NCBI GenBank assembly: GCA_031551695.1
Contig: JAVBNG010000018.1
Span: 1 to 64,000 of the forward strand
Length of the DNA: 64,000 bases
Direction: 5' to 3'
DNA from: JAAYCI01 sp031551695
GTDB lineage: Bacteria > Bacillota > Clostridia > Oscillospirales > Ruminococcaceae
In this document: piece by piece, positions 8,580 to 17,606 of the stretch
Position numbering within the stretch: position 1 is the first letter of the stretch
Layout of the letters: each line of letters begins with the position of its first letter
Program-made: the position numbers and the translations under genes
The notes under the pieces: generated by a model
Told to the model about the DNA's origin: nothing
The model's database searches: none
What the model saw: the letters and a program-made list of their open reading frames with translations, nothing else

Positions 8580-9269
8580 ATGTATTTCAGGGGATTCGAC
8601 CTCACCTATTTCCTTTTCATGATCCCGGGGCTCATCATCACCATGTGGGCCCAGTTCAAAATGAAAAGCACCTTTGCGAAGTATGACAAAGTACGTACCC
8701 AGCAGGGCCTTACCGGGGCCCAGGCCGCCCGCGCCATATTGGACCGCAACGGCCTGCAGGCCATTCCGGTGCAGCGCGTGCAGGGCAAATTGACCGACCA
8801 TTTCGACCCGCAGGCTAACGTGGTGCGCCTGTCTGAAGCAACCTACGACGCCGCCACCATCGGCGGTGTGGGCGTGGCGGCCCATGAATGCGGCCACGCC
8901 GTGCAGCACGCCACGGGCTACGGCCCCATCAAGCTGCGCACGGCCATCGTGCCCATTTGCAACATCGGCTCCAAGCTGTCTGTGCCTCTCATTTTTGTCG
9001 GCTTTTTGCTCAGCCTCACGGGCCTTGTGTACGTGGGCATCGGTTTGTTTGCGCTGGCCGTGCTGTTCCAGCTGGTTACGCTGCCGGTGGAACTGAACGC
9101 GTCGTCCCGCGCCATGGCCACCCTGGCTGAAACCGGCATGGTGACGCCGGAAGAGGGCGACGGCGTGCGCAAGGTGCTCACAGCGGCGGCCCTCACCTAT
9201 GTGGCCGCTTTGCTGCAAAGCTTTTTGCAGCTGCTGTATTTCGTCTCCATGGCCAATCGCCGCCGCTAG
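8580..9269 (+). CDS. yugP: YugP-type membrane zinc metallopeptidase
   Basis: Predicted neutral zinc protease of the Zn_peptidase_2 (DUF2268-unrelated, YugP) family; the natural substrate is not known. The 229-residue protein has an N-terminal membrane segment (LTYFLFMIPGLIITMWAQF), the metal motif HECGH in VAAHECGHAVQHA near residue 105, two further membrane segments in the middle (LIFVGFLLSL and LVYVGIGLFALAVLF) and one near the C-terminus. ATG 8580 is preceded by AGGAGA; the longer frame upstream lacks a ribosome site. It lies between fmt and rsmB, its normal place in Clostridia. Confidence 0.9.
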   Translation: MYFRGFDLTYFLFMIPGLIITMWAQFKMKSTFAKYDKVRTQQGLTGAQAARAILDRNGLQAIPVQRVQGKLTDHFDPQANVVRLSEATYDAATIGGVGVAAHECGHAVQHATGYGPIKLRTAIVPICNIGSKLSVPLIFVGFLLSLTGLVYVGIGLFALAVLFQLVTLPVELNASSRAMATLAETGMVTPEEGDGVRKVLTAAALTYVAALLQSFLQLLYFVSMANRRR

Positions 9270-9279
9270 GTAAGTGCTG

Positions 9280-10776
9280 ATGGCAGACAACGCGCGCAGG
9301 GCCGCGGCGGACGCGCTCGTCCGCATGCACAGGGGCGGCTATTCCCATTTGGCCGCGAAGGAAGCGCTGGCCTCCCCCGCCCTTTCGGCGAGGGACCGCG
9401 CCTTTGCCGCCGCCGTGTTTTACGGCACGGCCGAGCGCTTGGCGACGCTGGACTACATTTTAACGCCGTTTTTAACAAAAGGCGGTGGCCAAAACGGGCG
9501 GCAAAAGGCGAAAAAGAACCCTGTTGAAAAGTTGGACCCGGAAGTGCGCGCCGTGCTGGAAACAGCGCTGTACCAGTTGCACTACATGCGCGTGCCAGCC
9601 TCCGCCGCCGTGAACGAAGCAGTGAAGTTGGCCCGCGCCTACGGCAAAAAAAGCGCCGCAGGCATGGTGAACGCCGTTTTGCGCCGCGCGGCCGGCGTTT
9701 CGCCGGAAACGCTCGCCTTTGCCGATGAACCCACCCGCGTGGAAGTGATGGGCTCCTTTTCCCCGGCGGTGGCCGCCTGCCTGATGGCAGAGTTTCCAGA
9801 CGAATACAACGCATTTATCGAAGCAAGCTTTCGCCAGCCAAAGGCCCATTTGCGGGCAAACACCCTGCGTGTTTCCCCCGCTGAACTGGCGGAAACATTG
9901 GGCCGGGCGGGCATCACGGCCCACGCCGCGCAGCCGGAAGGCTGCGTGGAGGCACAAAGCCTCGCCGGCCTTGCCGAGGGACCGTTGTTTGAAAAAGGCC
10001 TGTACCATGTGCAGGGGGCGGCGTCCCAGTTTTTGTGCGCCAACGTGGCCGAAGCGGCCAAAACGGCGGGCGGCCAAAACGCCCGCGTGCTGGACCTTTG
10101 CGCCGCGCCCGGGGGCAAAAGCGCCACCATTGCCGAAATATTGAACCGTTCTGCCACCGATGGCATATGTGGCACCCGTGTCCCGGTAAGCAACTGCCGC
10201 ATCGACCCAGGCGATGCCTGCGGCTCCGGAAGAATTGCTTTTACCGTGTGCGATGTGAACCCCGCGCGGCTGGCTCTGGCGGAAAAACTGTTTCAGCGCC
10301 TTGGCCTTTCCGGCGGGGCCGCGGGTCCTTCTTCTGGAACCGGCAGCCCCGTTTGCACTTTCGTTGTAAACGATGCCACCGTGCCAACCCCCGCCTTTGC
10401 GCAGGAACCCCGCTTCGACGCCGTGTTGTGCGACGTGCCCTGCAGCGGCCTTGGCGTGCTGGCCAAAAAGCCGGACCTGCGCTATCTGGACGGCACCGGC
10501 TTTGACGAATTGACGCAAATTCAGCTCAAAATTCTGGAAACGGCAAAAAATTATGTGAAAACAGGCGGATTTTTGATTTATTCCACCTGCACCATCCGCA
10601 AGGCGGAGAACGAGGATGTGGTGCGCACCTTTTTACGCGGGGCGAAAGGCTTTGCCTCGGCCGCAGTGGCCCATATCCCCGCCGGGGCCTGCGTGGAAGA
10701 CAAAATGGTGACAATTTTGCCACAGCGCACCGGTTTGGACGGATTTTTTATGGCAGTCTTGCAAAAAGTATGGTAA
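9280..10776 (+). CDS. rsmB: 16S rRNA (cytosine-967-C5)-methyltransferase RsmB
   Basis: Methylates C967 of 16S rRNA with S-adenosylmethionine. Seen in order: an N-terminal NusB-like RNA-binding domain (to about residue 160), the SAM site VLDLCAAPGGKSATIAE, and the two catalytic cysteines in CDVPCSGLGVL and YSTCTIRKAEN. At 498 residues it is longer than the usual 430-450; extra Cys/Gly/Ser-rich material lies after the SAM loop (nt about 10150-10235) and before the PCSG block (nt about 10310-10390). ATG 9280 fits with AGGTAAG upstream; an in-frame GTG at 9274 is the alternative. Confidence 0.94.
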   Translation: MADNARRAAADALVRMHRGGYSHLAAKEALASPALSARDRAFAAAVFYGTAERLATLDYILTPFLTKGGGQNGRQKAKKNPVEKLDPEVRAVLETALYQLHYMRVPASAAVNEAVKLARAYGKKSAAGMVNAVLRRAAGVSPETLAFADEPTRVEVMGSFSPAVAACLMAEFPDEYNAFIEASFRQPKAHLRANTLRVSPAELAETLGRAGITAHAAQPEGCVEAQSLAGLAEGPLFEKGLYHVQGAASQFLCANVAEAAKTAGGQNARVLDLCAAPGGKSATIAEILNRSATDGICGTRVPVSNCRIDPGDACGSGRIAFTVCDVNPARLALAEKLFQRLGLSGGAAGPSSGTGSPVCTFVVNDATVPTPAFAQEPRFDAVLCDVPCSGLGVLAKKPDLRYLDGTGFDELTQIQLKILETAKNYVKTGGFLIYSTCTIRKAENEDVVRTFLRGAKGFASAAVAHIPAGACVEDKMVTILPQRTGLDGFFMAVLQKVW

Positions 10777-10792
10777 AATAAGGGTTGGTCAT

Positions 10793-11845
10793 TTGACAAA
10801 CAGCATTACATCGTACCCATTGCCGCAGTTGGAGGCAGAACTTGCCGCCGCGGGTTTCCCCAAATACCGCGCGAAGCAGGTGTTCGGCTGGCTGCATCAA
10901 AAGCGGGTCTCGTCTTTCGGCGACATGACGAACCTGCCCGCCGCCATGCGGGAAACACTGGCCCAAAGCTACGCCATCGACGCGCCCGAAACGGTGCAGG
11001 CGCTGAAAAGCGCCGACGGTACCCGCAAGTACCTGTTCCGCCTGGCGGACGGCAACTGCATCGAAACGGCGCTGATGAAATACCGCCACGGCAATTCCGT
11101 TTGCATCTCCAGCCAGGCGGGCTGCCGGATGGGCTGCAAGTTTTGCGCGCAGACGGCGCAAAACGCCCTTGCCGCACAGCGCGACGAAGCGCCGAATCTG
11201 CGGAACCTGTCCGCCGGGGAAATGGCGGCGCAGGTGTACGCCGTGGTACAAGACACCGGCGAAGCCGTGAACAATGTGGTTTTGATGGGCATCGGCGAAC
11301 CGCTGGACAACCTGGACAACGTGGCGGATTTTTTCCACATCATCACCGCCGAAGAGGGCATGAACCTGTCCGGCAGGCACATCAGCCTTTCCACCTGCGG
11401 CATCGTGCCGGAAATTGACCGGCTGGCGGGCATGCACCTGCCGCTCACCCTGTCGGTTTCGTTGCACGCGGCGGACGACGCCACCCGCAGCGCCCTGATG
11501 CCCGTGAACAACAAATACCCGCTGGCGGCACTGCTAGCCGCCTGCGCCCGGTACCAAACAGCCACCGGGCGCCGTGTAACCTATGAATACGCCGTGATCC
11601 CGGGCAATAACGACACGACGAACGATGCAAAACAGCTTGCAGCGCTTTTGAAAAAAAGCGGCGCCCATATCAATTTGATCCCGGTGAACGCGGTGGACGG
11701 CGGGTTTTCCGCCGCAGACGACGACGAGGTGCGGCGGTTCCGGCAGCAGCTTGTGTCCCTCGGGCTGAACGCCACCGTGCGCCGCCGCCTCGGGGCGGAT
11801 ATCAACGCCGCGTGCGGGCAGTTGCGGCTCTCGCAATTGCGCTGA
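10793..11845 (+). CDS. rlmN: Dual-specificity 23S rRNA/tRNA adenine-C2 methyltransferase RlmN
   Basis: Radical SAM enzyme that methylates A2503 of 23S rRNA (and A37 of some tRNAs). The [4Fe-4S] motif CRMGCKFC is near residue 113, followed by the NVVLMGIGEPLDN block; the second reactive cysteine is the C-terminal one in INAACGQL, as in the family. 350 residues is standard. The only plausible start is TTG 10793, with AAGGG nine bases upstream. It follows rsmB closely, two rRNA modification genes side by side. Confidence 0.96.
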   Translation: MTNSITSYPLPQLEAELAAAGFPKYRAKQVFGWLHQKRVSSFGDMTNLPAAMRETLAQSYAIDAPETVQALKSADGTRKYLFRLADGNCIETALMKYRHGNSVCISSQAGCRMGCKFCAQTAQNALAAQRDEAPNLRNLSAGEMAAQVYAVVQDTGEAVNNVVLMGIGEPLDNLDNVADFFHIITAEEGMNLSGRHISLSTCGIVPEIDRLAGMHLPLTLSVSLHAADDATRSALMPVNNKYPLAALLAACARYQTATGRRVTYEYAVIPGNNDTTNDAKQLAALLKKSGAHINLIPVNAVDGGFSAADDDEVRRFRQQLVSLGLNATVRRRLGADINAACGQLRLSQLR

Positions 11846-11941
11846 TACCGCCGGGCGGCTATTGCGGCCAATATGCTGCCAAAAAGCTGTTGTAACGGCC
11901 AAAAACGTCGCTATGCGCTTTTCGCAGGAAGGGGAATTCCG

Positions 11942-12676
11942 ATGAGGATAATCGGCAAAACGGACATCGGCAAAAACCGCGCGGAGAACCAGGACAATTA
12001 CCGCTCGGGCTTTTTGCCTGCCAGCGGCGCCTACGGCATCGTGTGCGACGGCATGGGCGGCGCGCAAAACGGCCGGCTTGCCTCCACCCTGGCGTCGGAT
12101 TGCCTGGAGGAGAAAATTGCCGACGGCCTGCGCAAAGGCACCAGGCCAAACGACATGGAGGCGCTGATGGCCGAAGCCCTGGCCGCCGCAAACACCGAGG
12201 TGTTTGCCCGCAGCGGCTACGGCGAGCGCATGATGGGCACCACCGCCGTGTGCGCCGTTGTGGTGCAAAACCACATCTACATCGCCCACGTGGGCGATTC
12301 CCGCGCCTACCTGTTCCACGGCGACACGCTGGACCTGCTCACCCGCGACCATTCCATGGTGCAGGAGATGGTGGACGACGGCGTCATCACCGAGGAAGAG
12401 GCCAGCCGCCACCCGGAGAAAAACGTGATTACCCGCGCGCTGGGCGTAGAGCGCGACGTGCAGCCCAGCTTTACGGACCTGCCCCTTGTGCCCGGCGCCA
12501 TTTTGCTGCTGTGCACGGACGGCCTCACCAATATGGTAAGCGAAGAACGCATTGCAAGCCTGTTGAGCGAAAACGATTTTTACGACACCACGTCGGAGCT
12601 TGTGGGCGAAGCCCTGGCCGCCGGCGGAACGGACAATATCACTGTGCTGGTGATGCAGCCGCTGGAAGAAAAATAA
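11942..12676 (+). CDS. stp: PP2C-type Ser/Thr protein phosphatase (Stp/PrpC)
   Basis: Removes phosphate from Ser/Thr residues phosphorylated by the partner kinase downstream. The 244-residue protein has the PP2C metal motifs: RAENQDN near the start, CDGMGG (36-41), HVGDSRAYLF in the middle, and a late LCTDGL plus GGTDNITVLV. ATG 11942 is preceded by AGGAAGGGG. Cytoplasmic; no membrane segment. The stp-prkC pair is conserved across Firmicutes. Confidence 0.95.
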   Translation: MRIIGKTDIGKNRAENQDNYRSGFLPASGAYGIVCDGMGGAQNGRLASTLASDCLEEKIADGLRKGTRPNDMEALMAEALAAANTEVFARSGYGERMMGTTAVCAVVVQNHIYIAHVGDSRAYLFHGDTLDLLTRDHSMVQEMVDDGVITEEEASRHPEKNVITRALGVERDVQPSFTDLPLVPGAILLLCTDGLTNMVSEERIASLLSENDFYDTTSELVGEALAAGGTDNITVLVMQPLEEK

Positions 12677-12754
12677 CCCCGCCGTGGCACCGGCGCCCGG
12701 CACAGGGGACACTGGCAGCCCCCTGCAAGGAGACATTTCGGAGGAGACGGGAAA

Positions 12755-14872
12755 ATGGACAATCTCATCGGCAAGCGCCTGGACGGGCGCTACCAAATTG
12801 AAGAGCTTGTGGGCGAAGGCGGCATGGCCGACGTTTACAAGGCGCAGGATCTGCGCGACAACCGCACCGTGGGCGTGAAAGTGCTGCGCGAGGAGTTTCG
12901 CGACAACGAAGATCTGGTTCGGCGCTTCAAAAACGAAAGCCGCGCCATCAGCGTGTTGAATCACGAGAACATCGTGAAGGTGTTCGACGTGAGCGTGACG
13001 GACAAAATGCAGTACATTGTGATGGAGTACATCGACGGCATCACGCTGAAGGACTATATCGAGCAGCGCGGCGAGCCCCTTACCTACAAGGAGACCCTGC
13101 ATTTCATCAAGCAGATTTTGCAGGCCCTGCAGCACGCCCACGACAAAGGCATTGTCCACCGGGACATCAAGCCCCAGAACGTGATGCTGCTGCAAAACGG
13201 CACCGTGAAAGTGATGGACTTCGGCATTGCGCGCCTGGCCCGCAGCGAAAGCCACACCCAGGCGGAGCAGGCCATCGGCAGCGTGCACTACATCAGCCCC
13301 GAGCAGGCCAAGGGCGATTTGACCGACCCCCGGGCCGACATTTACTCGGTGGGCGTGATGATGTACGAGATGCTCTCCGGCCGGCTGCCCTTTGAAACAG
13401 GCGACGCCGTTTCCATTGCCATTGCCCAAATTTCAGACGACCCCACGCCCATCCAGGAGATCAACCCCAATGTGCCGCAGGGCCTGTGCGAGATCACCAT
13501 GAAGGCCATGGCGAAGGACCCGCGCTTCCGCTACCAAAGTTCCCTCGAAATGATGCGAGATATCGATGATTTTAAGCGCAACCCCAGCGTGAAGTTCGAC
13601 TACGACTACATCAGCGAAAATTCCCCGGCCAAATATATCGACAAGGTGGTGAACGACTCGAAACGCGGAACCCCGATTCGGAACGGAAACGGCGCACCCG
13701 GCGCACGCGGCGCAGGCGCTGCGCGCGGCGGCAAAAAACCCATGCGCCGCATCAAAAGCAAAAAGAAGCACGGGTGGCTCATTCCCATTGTGGCCACCAT
13801 CACCCTTGTGGTGGTGGGCGCGTGCGCGTTTTTGGTGTTCAATTTATTCAAAACCAGCGGCAACCCGCTGTTTACCCAATATGAGGACATCGAACTGCCG
13901 AACTTTGTGGGCATGCACTACGACGAAGTGATGGCCATGGTAAAAAGCTCCCCCTACAACCACCTGCGGTTTGAGACCCCGCACGAAGAGCACAACCCCG
14001 GCGTGGAAGCGGGCGTGGTGATCAGCCAAAACCCCACCAGCAGCAACGAGCAAAAAAAGATGGTAAAGGCAAACCAGCGCATTTATTTAACGGTTAGCCG
14101 CGGCATTGTGGACGTGCCCATTCCGGATTTGACCGGCATGACCCGCGGCGAAGCCATTAAAAGAGTGCTGGAAATGGGCCTGCGGCCCTATGCACGGGCG
14201 GAAGTGATTGAGACGGGCGAAACGAACCGCGTCATTCGCACGGAGCCCGCCGCCGGCACCACGGTGCAAAACCAGCCGGACACCCTTGTAACGCTGTACA
14301 TCGGCGTGAAGCGCGGCGACTATGACCGCACGGTGCCCAACGTCATCGGGCAGGACCAGGCCCATGCCACCGGCACATTGATTGCGGCAGACCTTGCCCC
14401 CAGCGTGAAAGAAAACGGCGAGTATTCAAACGAATACCCCGAAGGCGCCATCATGTCCCAAAGCCCGGCGGCAAATACCGTGGTAAAAATGAACACCCCG
14501 GTGTTCCTTACCGTTTCGCTGGGGCCGGAGCCTCCGCCAGCGCCCGTGGAGGTGCCCGTGCCCGACGTAATGGGTAAAAAGGCGGACGACGCCGCCGCGG
14601 CACTGGCCGCAGCGGGCTTCAGCGTGGTGACGAACTCGGCCGCCAGCAACGACGTGAAGAGCGGGCGTGTGATGGCGCAGTCGCCAACAGGCAGCGCGCC
14701 CACGGGTTCCACCATCACCATCACCATCTCTACCGGCGCGCCGGATGGCGGCGGGGGCGATGAGTCCAGCAGCAAGAAAAAGGATAAGGATAAGGACAAG
14801 GACAAGAGCTCCAGCACGGAAGTGACCCCTGAACCCACGCCCGTCGAGGGCGGTGAAGGTGACGGCGGATAA
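12755..14872 (+). CDS. prkC: PASTA-domain Ser/Thr protein kinase (PrkC/PknB)
   Basis: Membrane kinase that senses muropeptides or lipid II through extracellular PASTA repeats and phosphorylates cytoplasmic targets. Seen: glycine loop GEGGMADV (20-27), catalytic Lys 42, HRDIKPQN (135-142), DFG (155-157), a basic juxtamembrane linker, one membrane helix at about 340-362, then four PASTA repeats (about 375-660) and an Asp/Lys/Ser-rich tail. 705 residues is normal. ATG 12755 has GGAGGAG upstream. Its partner phosphatase lies 78 bp upstream. In this genome a muropeptide-sensing kinase may be linked in physiology to the peptidoglycan-sugar genes at 33-41 kb; that link is inference. Confidence 0.96.
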   Translation: MDNLIGKRLDGRYQIEELVGEGGMADVYKAQDLRDNRTVGVKVLREEFRDNEDLVRRFKNESRAISVLNHENIVKVFDVSVTDKMQYIVMEYIDGITLKDYIEQRGEPLTYKETLHFIKQILQALQHAHDKGIVHRDIKPQNVMLLQNGTVKVMDFGIARLARSESHTQAEQAIGSVHYISPEQAKGDLTDPRADIYSVGVMMYEMLSGRLPFETGDAVSIAIAQISDDPTPIQEINPNVPQGLCEITMKAMAKDPRFRYQSSLEMMRDIDDFKRNPSVKFDYDYISENSPAKYIDKVVNDSKRGTPIRNGNGAPGARGAGAARGGKKPMRRIKSKKKHGWLIPIVATITLVVVGACAFLVFNLFKTSGNPLFTQYEDIELPNFVGMHYDEVMAMVKSSPYNHLRFETPHEEHNPGVEAGVVISQNPTSSNEQKKMVKANQRIYLTVSRGIVDVPIPDLTGMTRGEAIKRVLEMGLRPYARAEVIETGETNRVIRTEPAAGTTVQNQPDTLVTLYIGVKRGDYDRTVPNVIGQDQAHATGTLIAADLAPSVKENGEYSNEYPEGAIMSQSPAANTVVKMNTPVFLTVSLGPEPPPAPVEVPVPDVMGKKADDAAAALAAAGFSVVTNSAASNDVKSGRVMAQSPTGSAPTGSTITITISTGAPDGGGGDESSSKKKDKDKDKDKSSSTEVTPEPTPVEGGEGDGG

Positions 14873-14904
14873 ACCCCGCAAAGGGAGATGACGGCCGAAA
14901 GCCT

Positions 14905-15828
14905 ATGCCGGAAAACATCGAAAGCATCAACGGAATAATTTATAAAGGCATTGGCGGTTTTTACTATGTGAAAACCGCCGATGGCTGTTTGTACGAGTGC
15001 AAGCCGCGGGGCATTTTTCGCAAACGCGGCGAAAAGCCTGTGGCGGGTGACCGTGTTGTTTTAAAAACAGAGGCGGGCGACGCGTACATCGACGAGATTT
15101 TGCCGCGCAAGAACACCTTCATTCGCCCGCCCGTGGCCAATGTGGACATTGTGTTCGTGGTGGCCAGCACCGCCCATCCGGGACCAAATTTTTTGGCGCT
15201 GGACAAGGTATGCGCCGCCGCAACGGACGCCGAAGCCGACGTGGCCATCGTCATCACCAAGGTTGCCCTTGGCGACCCCGCGCCTATTTTAGAAGCATAT
15301 GCCACGTCCACCTACCGGCTGCTGTGTGTGGATTCCGTTTCCGGCGATGGGCTTGGCGCCGCGCGGGCGGAAATTTTACCGCTGCTGGAAGGGCGCCTCG
15401 GCATTTTTTGCGGCAACACGGGCGTGGGCAAAAGCACGCTGCTAAACGCCCTTGTGCCCGAGGTGAACCGCCCCACGGGCGAAATCAGCGAAAAGCTGGG
15501 CCGCGGGCGCCACACCACCCGCGAGGTGGAGCTGTTCGAGGCCGGTGGGGGCCTTCTGGCGGACACCCCCGGCTTCACCAGTTTTGACCTGCAAAAAGCC
15601 GCCGCTTCCGAAGGTGGCGGCATCTCGGCCGAAAACATGCAGTTCGCCTTCCCGGAAATTGCCGCCGCGATGCCAAACTGCAAATTTTCCGGCTGCGCGC
15701 ACCTTGGCGAAACCGGGTGCGCCGTGCGCGCCGCCGTGGAGGCGGGCGGAATTTCCAAAAGCCGCTATCAAAGCTACACCAAATTGTATGAAGAGGCAAA
15801 AGCTTTTGCCAAGAGGTACCCGAAATGA
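14905..15828 (+). CDS. rsgA: Ribosome small-subunit GTPase RsgA
   Basis: Late-stage 30S assembly GTPase. The 307-residue protein has an N-terminal OB fold, then the circularly permuted GTPase order typical of RsgA: ITK (G4) before GNTGVGKST (G1) and DTPGFTSF (G3), and a C-terminal zinc motif with CKFSGCAHLGETGCAV. ATG 14905 is used; the ribosome site is weak (GGGAG about 15 bases upstream). Its stop overlaps the next gene by four bases. The gene rpe, often next in Clostridia, is absent here. Confidence 0.95.
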   Translation: MPENIESINGIIYKGIGGFYYVKTADGCLYECKPRGIFRKRGEKPVAGDRVVLKTEAGDAYIDEILPRKNTFIRPPVANVDIVFVVASTAHPGPNFLALDKVCAAATDAEADVAIVITKVALGDPAPILEAYATSTYRLLCVDSVSGDGLGAARAEILPLLEGRLGIFCGNTGVGKSTLLNALVPEVNRPTGEISEKLGRGRHTTREVELFEAGGGLLADTPGFTSFDLQKAAASEGGGISAENMQFAFPEIAAAMPNCKFSGCAHLGETGCAVRAAVEAGGISKSRYQSYTKLYEEAKAFAKRYPK

Positions 15829-16559
15829 CAACACCCTGCGTGATTGTTGCCGCGCGCCCCGTGCCGCGGGAACACCTGCGCCACGTGCCCGCAGGCGCCT
15901 TTGTCATTGCGGCCGACGGCGGCCTTGCCCAGTGTGCGGCACTGGGCCTGCGCGCGAACCTTGCCGTGGGCGATTTTGACTCATTTGCGGGGCCGGTGCC
16001 CGAAGGAACAGGTGCCAATACTTTTCGAACCGCGCCTGAACACAACGGCGTTTGCCCACCGGAAGCACCCGAGCGGCCGACGGCCGCGATATTGACCGGC
16101 CGGGCACCGGCCCCGGAAGTCATCCGCCTGCCCGCCGAAAAGAACGATACCGACCTGATGTTTGCCGCCCGCGAAGCTTTGCGGCGCGGGTTTGATGACG
16201 TGACGGTTTTGGGCGCGCTGGGCGGCCGGTTCGACCACAGCTTTGCCGCCCTGACCGTGCTTTTGCATCTGGCGCAAAACGGCTGTGCCTGCCGCGCGGT
16301 GGGCCCCGGCTGCGAGGTTGCCTGCCTCGCGCCCGGTAGCCACCGCTTTACGCGGCAAGCGGGCTATCTTTCGGTGTTTGCCGCCGGCGGCACGGCACGG
16401 GGCGTTACCCTCGGCGGTGTAAAATACCCGCTGGACAAGGCCGCCCTGACGCCGGACTTCCCCCTTGGCACCAGCAACGAGTTTGCGGCGGACGAGGCCT
16501 TCGTCTCGCTTACCGAGGGATATCTGTATGTGATGCGCGTGGTGGAGGACGGCACATGA
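15825..16559 (+). CDS. thiN: Thiamine pyrophosphokinase
   Basis: Makes thiamine pyrophosphate from thiamine and ATP. The 244-residue protein shows AADGGLAQC, the metal/substrate motif VGDFDS, KNDTDLMFA and GALGGRFDH, all characteristic. About 40 Pro/Ala-rich residues are inserted between GDFDS and the LPAEKNDTD block (nt about 15985-16125), making it longer than the usual 200-215. ATG 15825 overlaps the rsgA stop (ATGA), and its own stop overlaps the next gene in the same way. Confidence 0.93.
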   Translation: MTTPCVIVAARPVPREHLRHVPAGAFVIAADGGLAQCAALGLRANLAVGDFDSFAGPVPEGTGANTFRTAPEHNGVCPPEAPERPTAAILTGRAPAPEVIRLPAEKNDTDLMFAAREALRRGFDDVTVLGALGGRFDHSFAALTVLLHLAQNGCACRAVGPGCEVACLAPGSHRFTRQAGYLSVFAAGGTARGVTLGGVKYPLDKAALTPDFPLGTSNEFAADEAFVSLTEGYLYVMRVVEDGT

Positions 16560-17494
16560 GTGCGGAAGGCATGCGGCTTTGCTTCACGGCGGGCCCCGCC
16601 GACGCCGGGGCGAAACTTTCCGTTTTTCTGCGGCGCAGAGGCGTTTCTACGTCCCTTATCCGCAGCCTGAAATACACCGATACCGGCATTGCCGTGAACG
16701 GCCTGCGCGCAAAAACCAGCCATGTTTTGGCCCCGGGCGACGTGGTGTCCCTCGCCGTGCCGCGAGATGAAATTCCCCTGGCAACGCCGGAGGACATCCC
16801 CCTTTCCATCGCGTACGAAAGCCCGCACGCCTTGGTGGCGAACAAACCCGCCGGCATGGTGATGCACCCCACCGGGCGGCACAGCAGCGGCACCATGCTG
16901 AACGCCTGGTGCCACCTGATGGCCTGCCGCGGGCAATCTTCTGCCTTCCGCGCCATAGGCCGCCTGGACGCGGGAACTTCCGGCCTTGTGCTGTGTGCCT
17001 TGCACCCGCACGCGGCAAATTTGTTTAAAAACACGCTGGAAAAAACCTATTACGCCGTGGTGCAGGGGGAGATGGCCCCCGGCCCCGGCGAAATAGACGC
17101 GCCACTGCGCGGGGCCGCCGGCTCCACCGTGCTGCAGGAAGTCTCCCCCGCCGGGCGGCCCAGCCTCACCGCCTATGAGGTACTGTTTGCCGGCGGCGGC
17201 GTTTCCCTTGTGCGGCTTGCACCAAAAACCGGCCGCACCCACCAAATTCGCGCCCACATGGCCCACCTTGGCCACCCGCTGGTGGGCGACACGCTGTATG
17301 CTCCGCCGGAAGCGGGCAGCCATAGCGGGGCTGCCATTCCCGCACCGCGCCACGCGCTGCACTGCGCCGTGCTCTCCTTTTTGCAGCCGGGGCAGACGGC
17401 GCCCACACTGGTGGAATCGGGCCTTCCGGCGGACATGCGCGCCATGCTGCCCGAGGGAGCGCCCTTGCCCGAACGGGCGCAGGCGCAAATGTAG
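16556..17494 (+). CDS. RluA/RluD-family pseudouridine synthase
   Basis: Isomerises uridine to pseudouridine in rRNA or tRNA. The 312-residue protein has an N-terminal S4-like RNA-binding part (about 20-80), the NKPAGMVMHPT block, the catalytic-Asp motif GRLDAGTSGLVL (family HRLDxxTSG) and the late motif KTGRTHQIRAHMAHLGHPLVGD. Which RNA position it modifies cannot be told from sequence. ATG 16556 overlaps the thiN stop by four bases. Confidence 0.93.
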   Translation: MSAEGMRLCFTAGPADAGAKLSVFLRRRGVSTSLIRSLKYTDTGIAVNGLRAKTSHVLAPGDVVSLAVPRDEIPLATPEDIPLSIAYESPHALVANKPAGMVMHPTGRHSSGTMLNAWCHLMACRGQSSAFRAIGRLDAGTSGLVLCALHPHAANLFKNTLEKTYYAVVQGEMAPGPGEIDAPLRGAAGSTVLQEVSPAGRPSLTAYEVLFAGGGVSLVRLAPKTGRTHQIRAHMAHLGHPLVGDTLYAPPEAGSHSGAAIPAPRHALHCAVLSFLQPGQTAPTLVESGLPADMRAMLPEGAPLPERAQAQM

Positions 17495-17521
17495 AAGTTC
17501 TGTGGAAACTGCCCCGTTCGT

Positions 17522-17550
17522 TTGCAAAATGGGTCGGAAAATAGTATAAT
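17522..17550 (+). promoter_or_regulatory. Promoter of the M23 peptidase gene
   Basis: TTGCAA (17522-17527), 17-bp spacer, TATAAT (17545-17550); 57 bp before the start codon. Confidence 0.65.
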
Positions 17551-17606
17551 AAATGTTCATAGAATGTCTTTCAACATCCCACCGGAAGCCTTGAGGAGGA
17601 TCCATT

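Noticed and set aside
11534..13429. 631-codon minus-strand open frame across rlmN, stp and prkC
   Set aside because: It spans three well-supported plus-strand genes; its His/Ala/Val-rich translation has no domain pattern.
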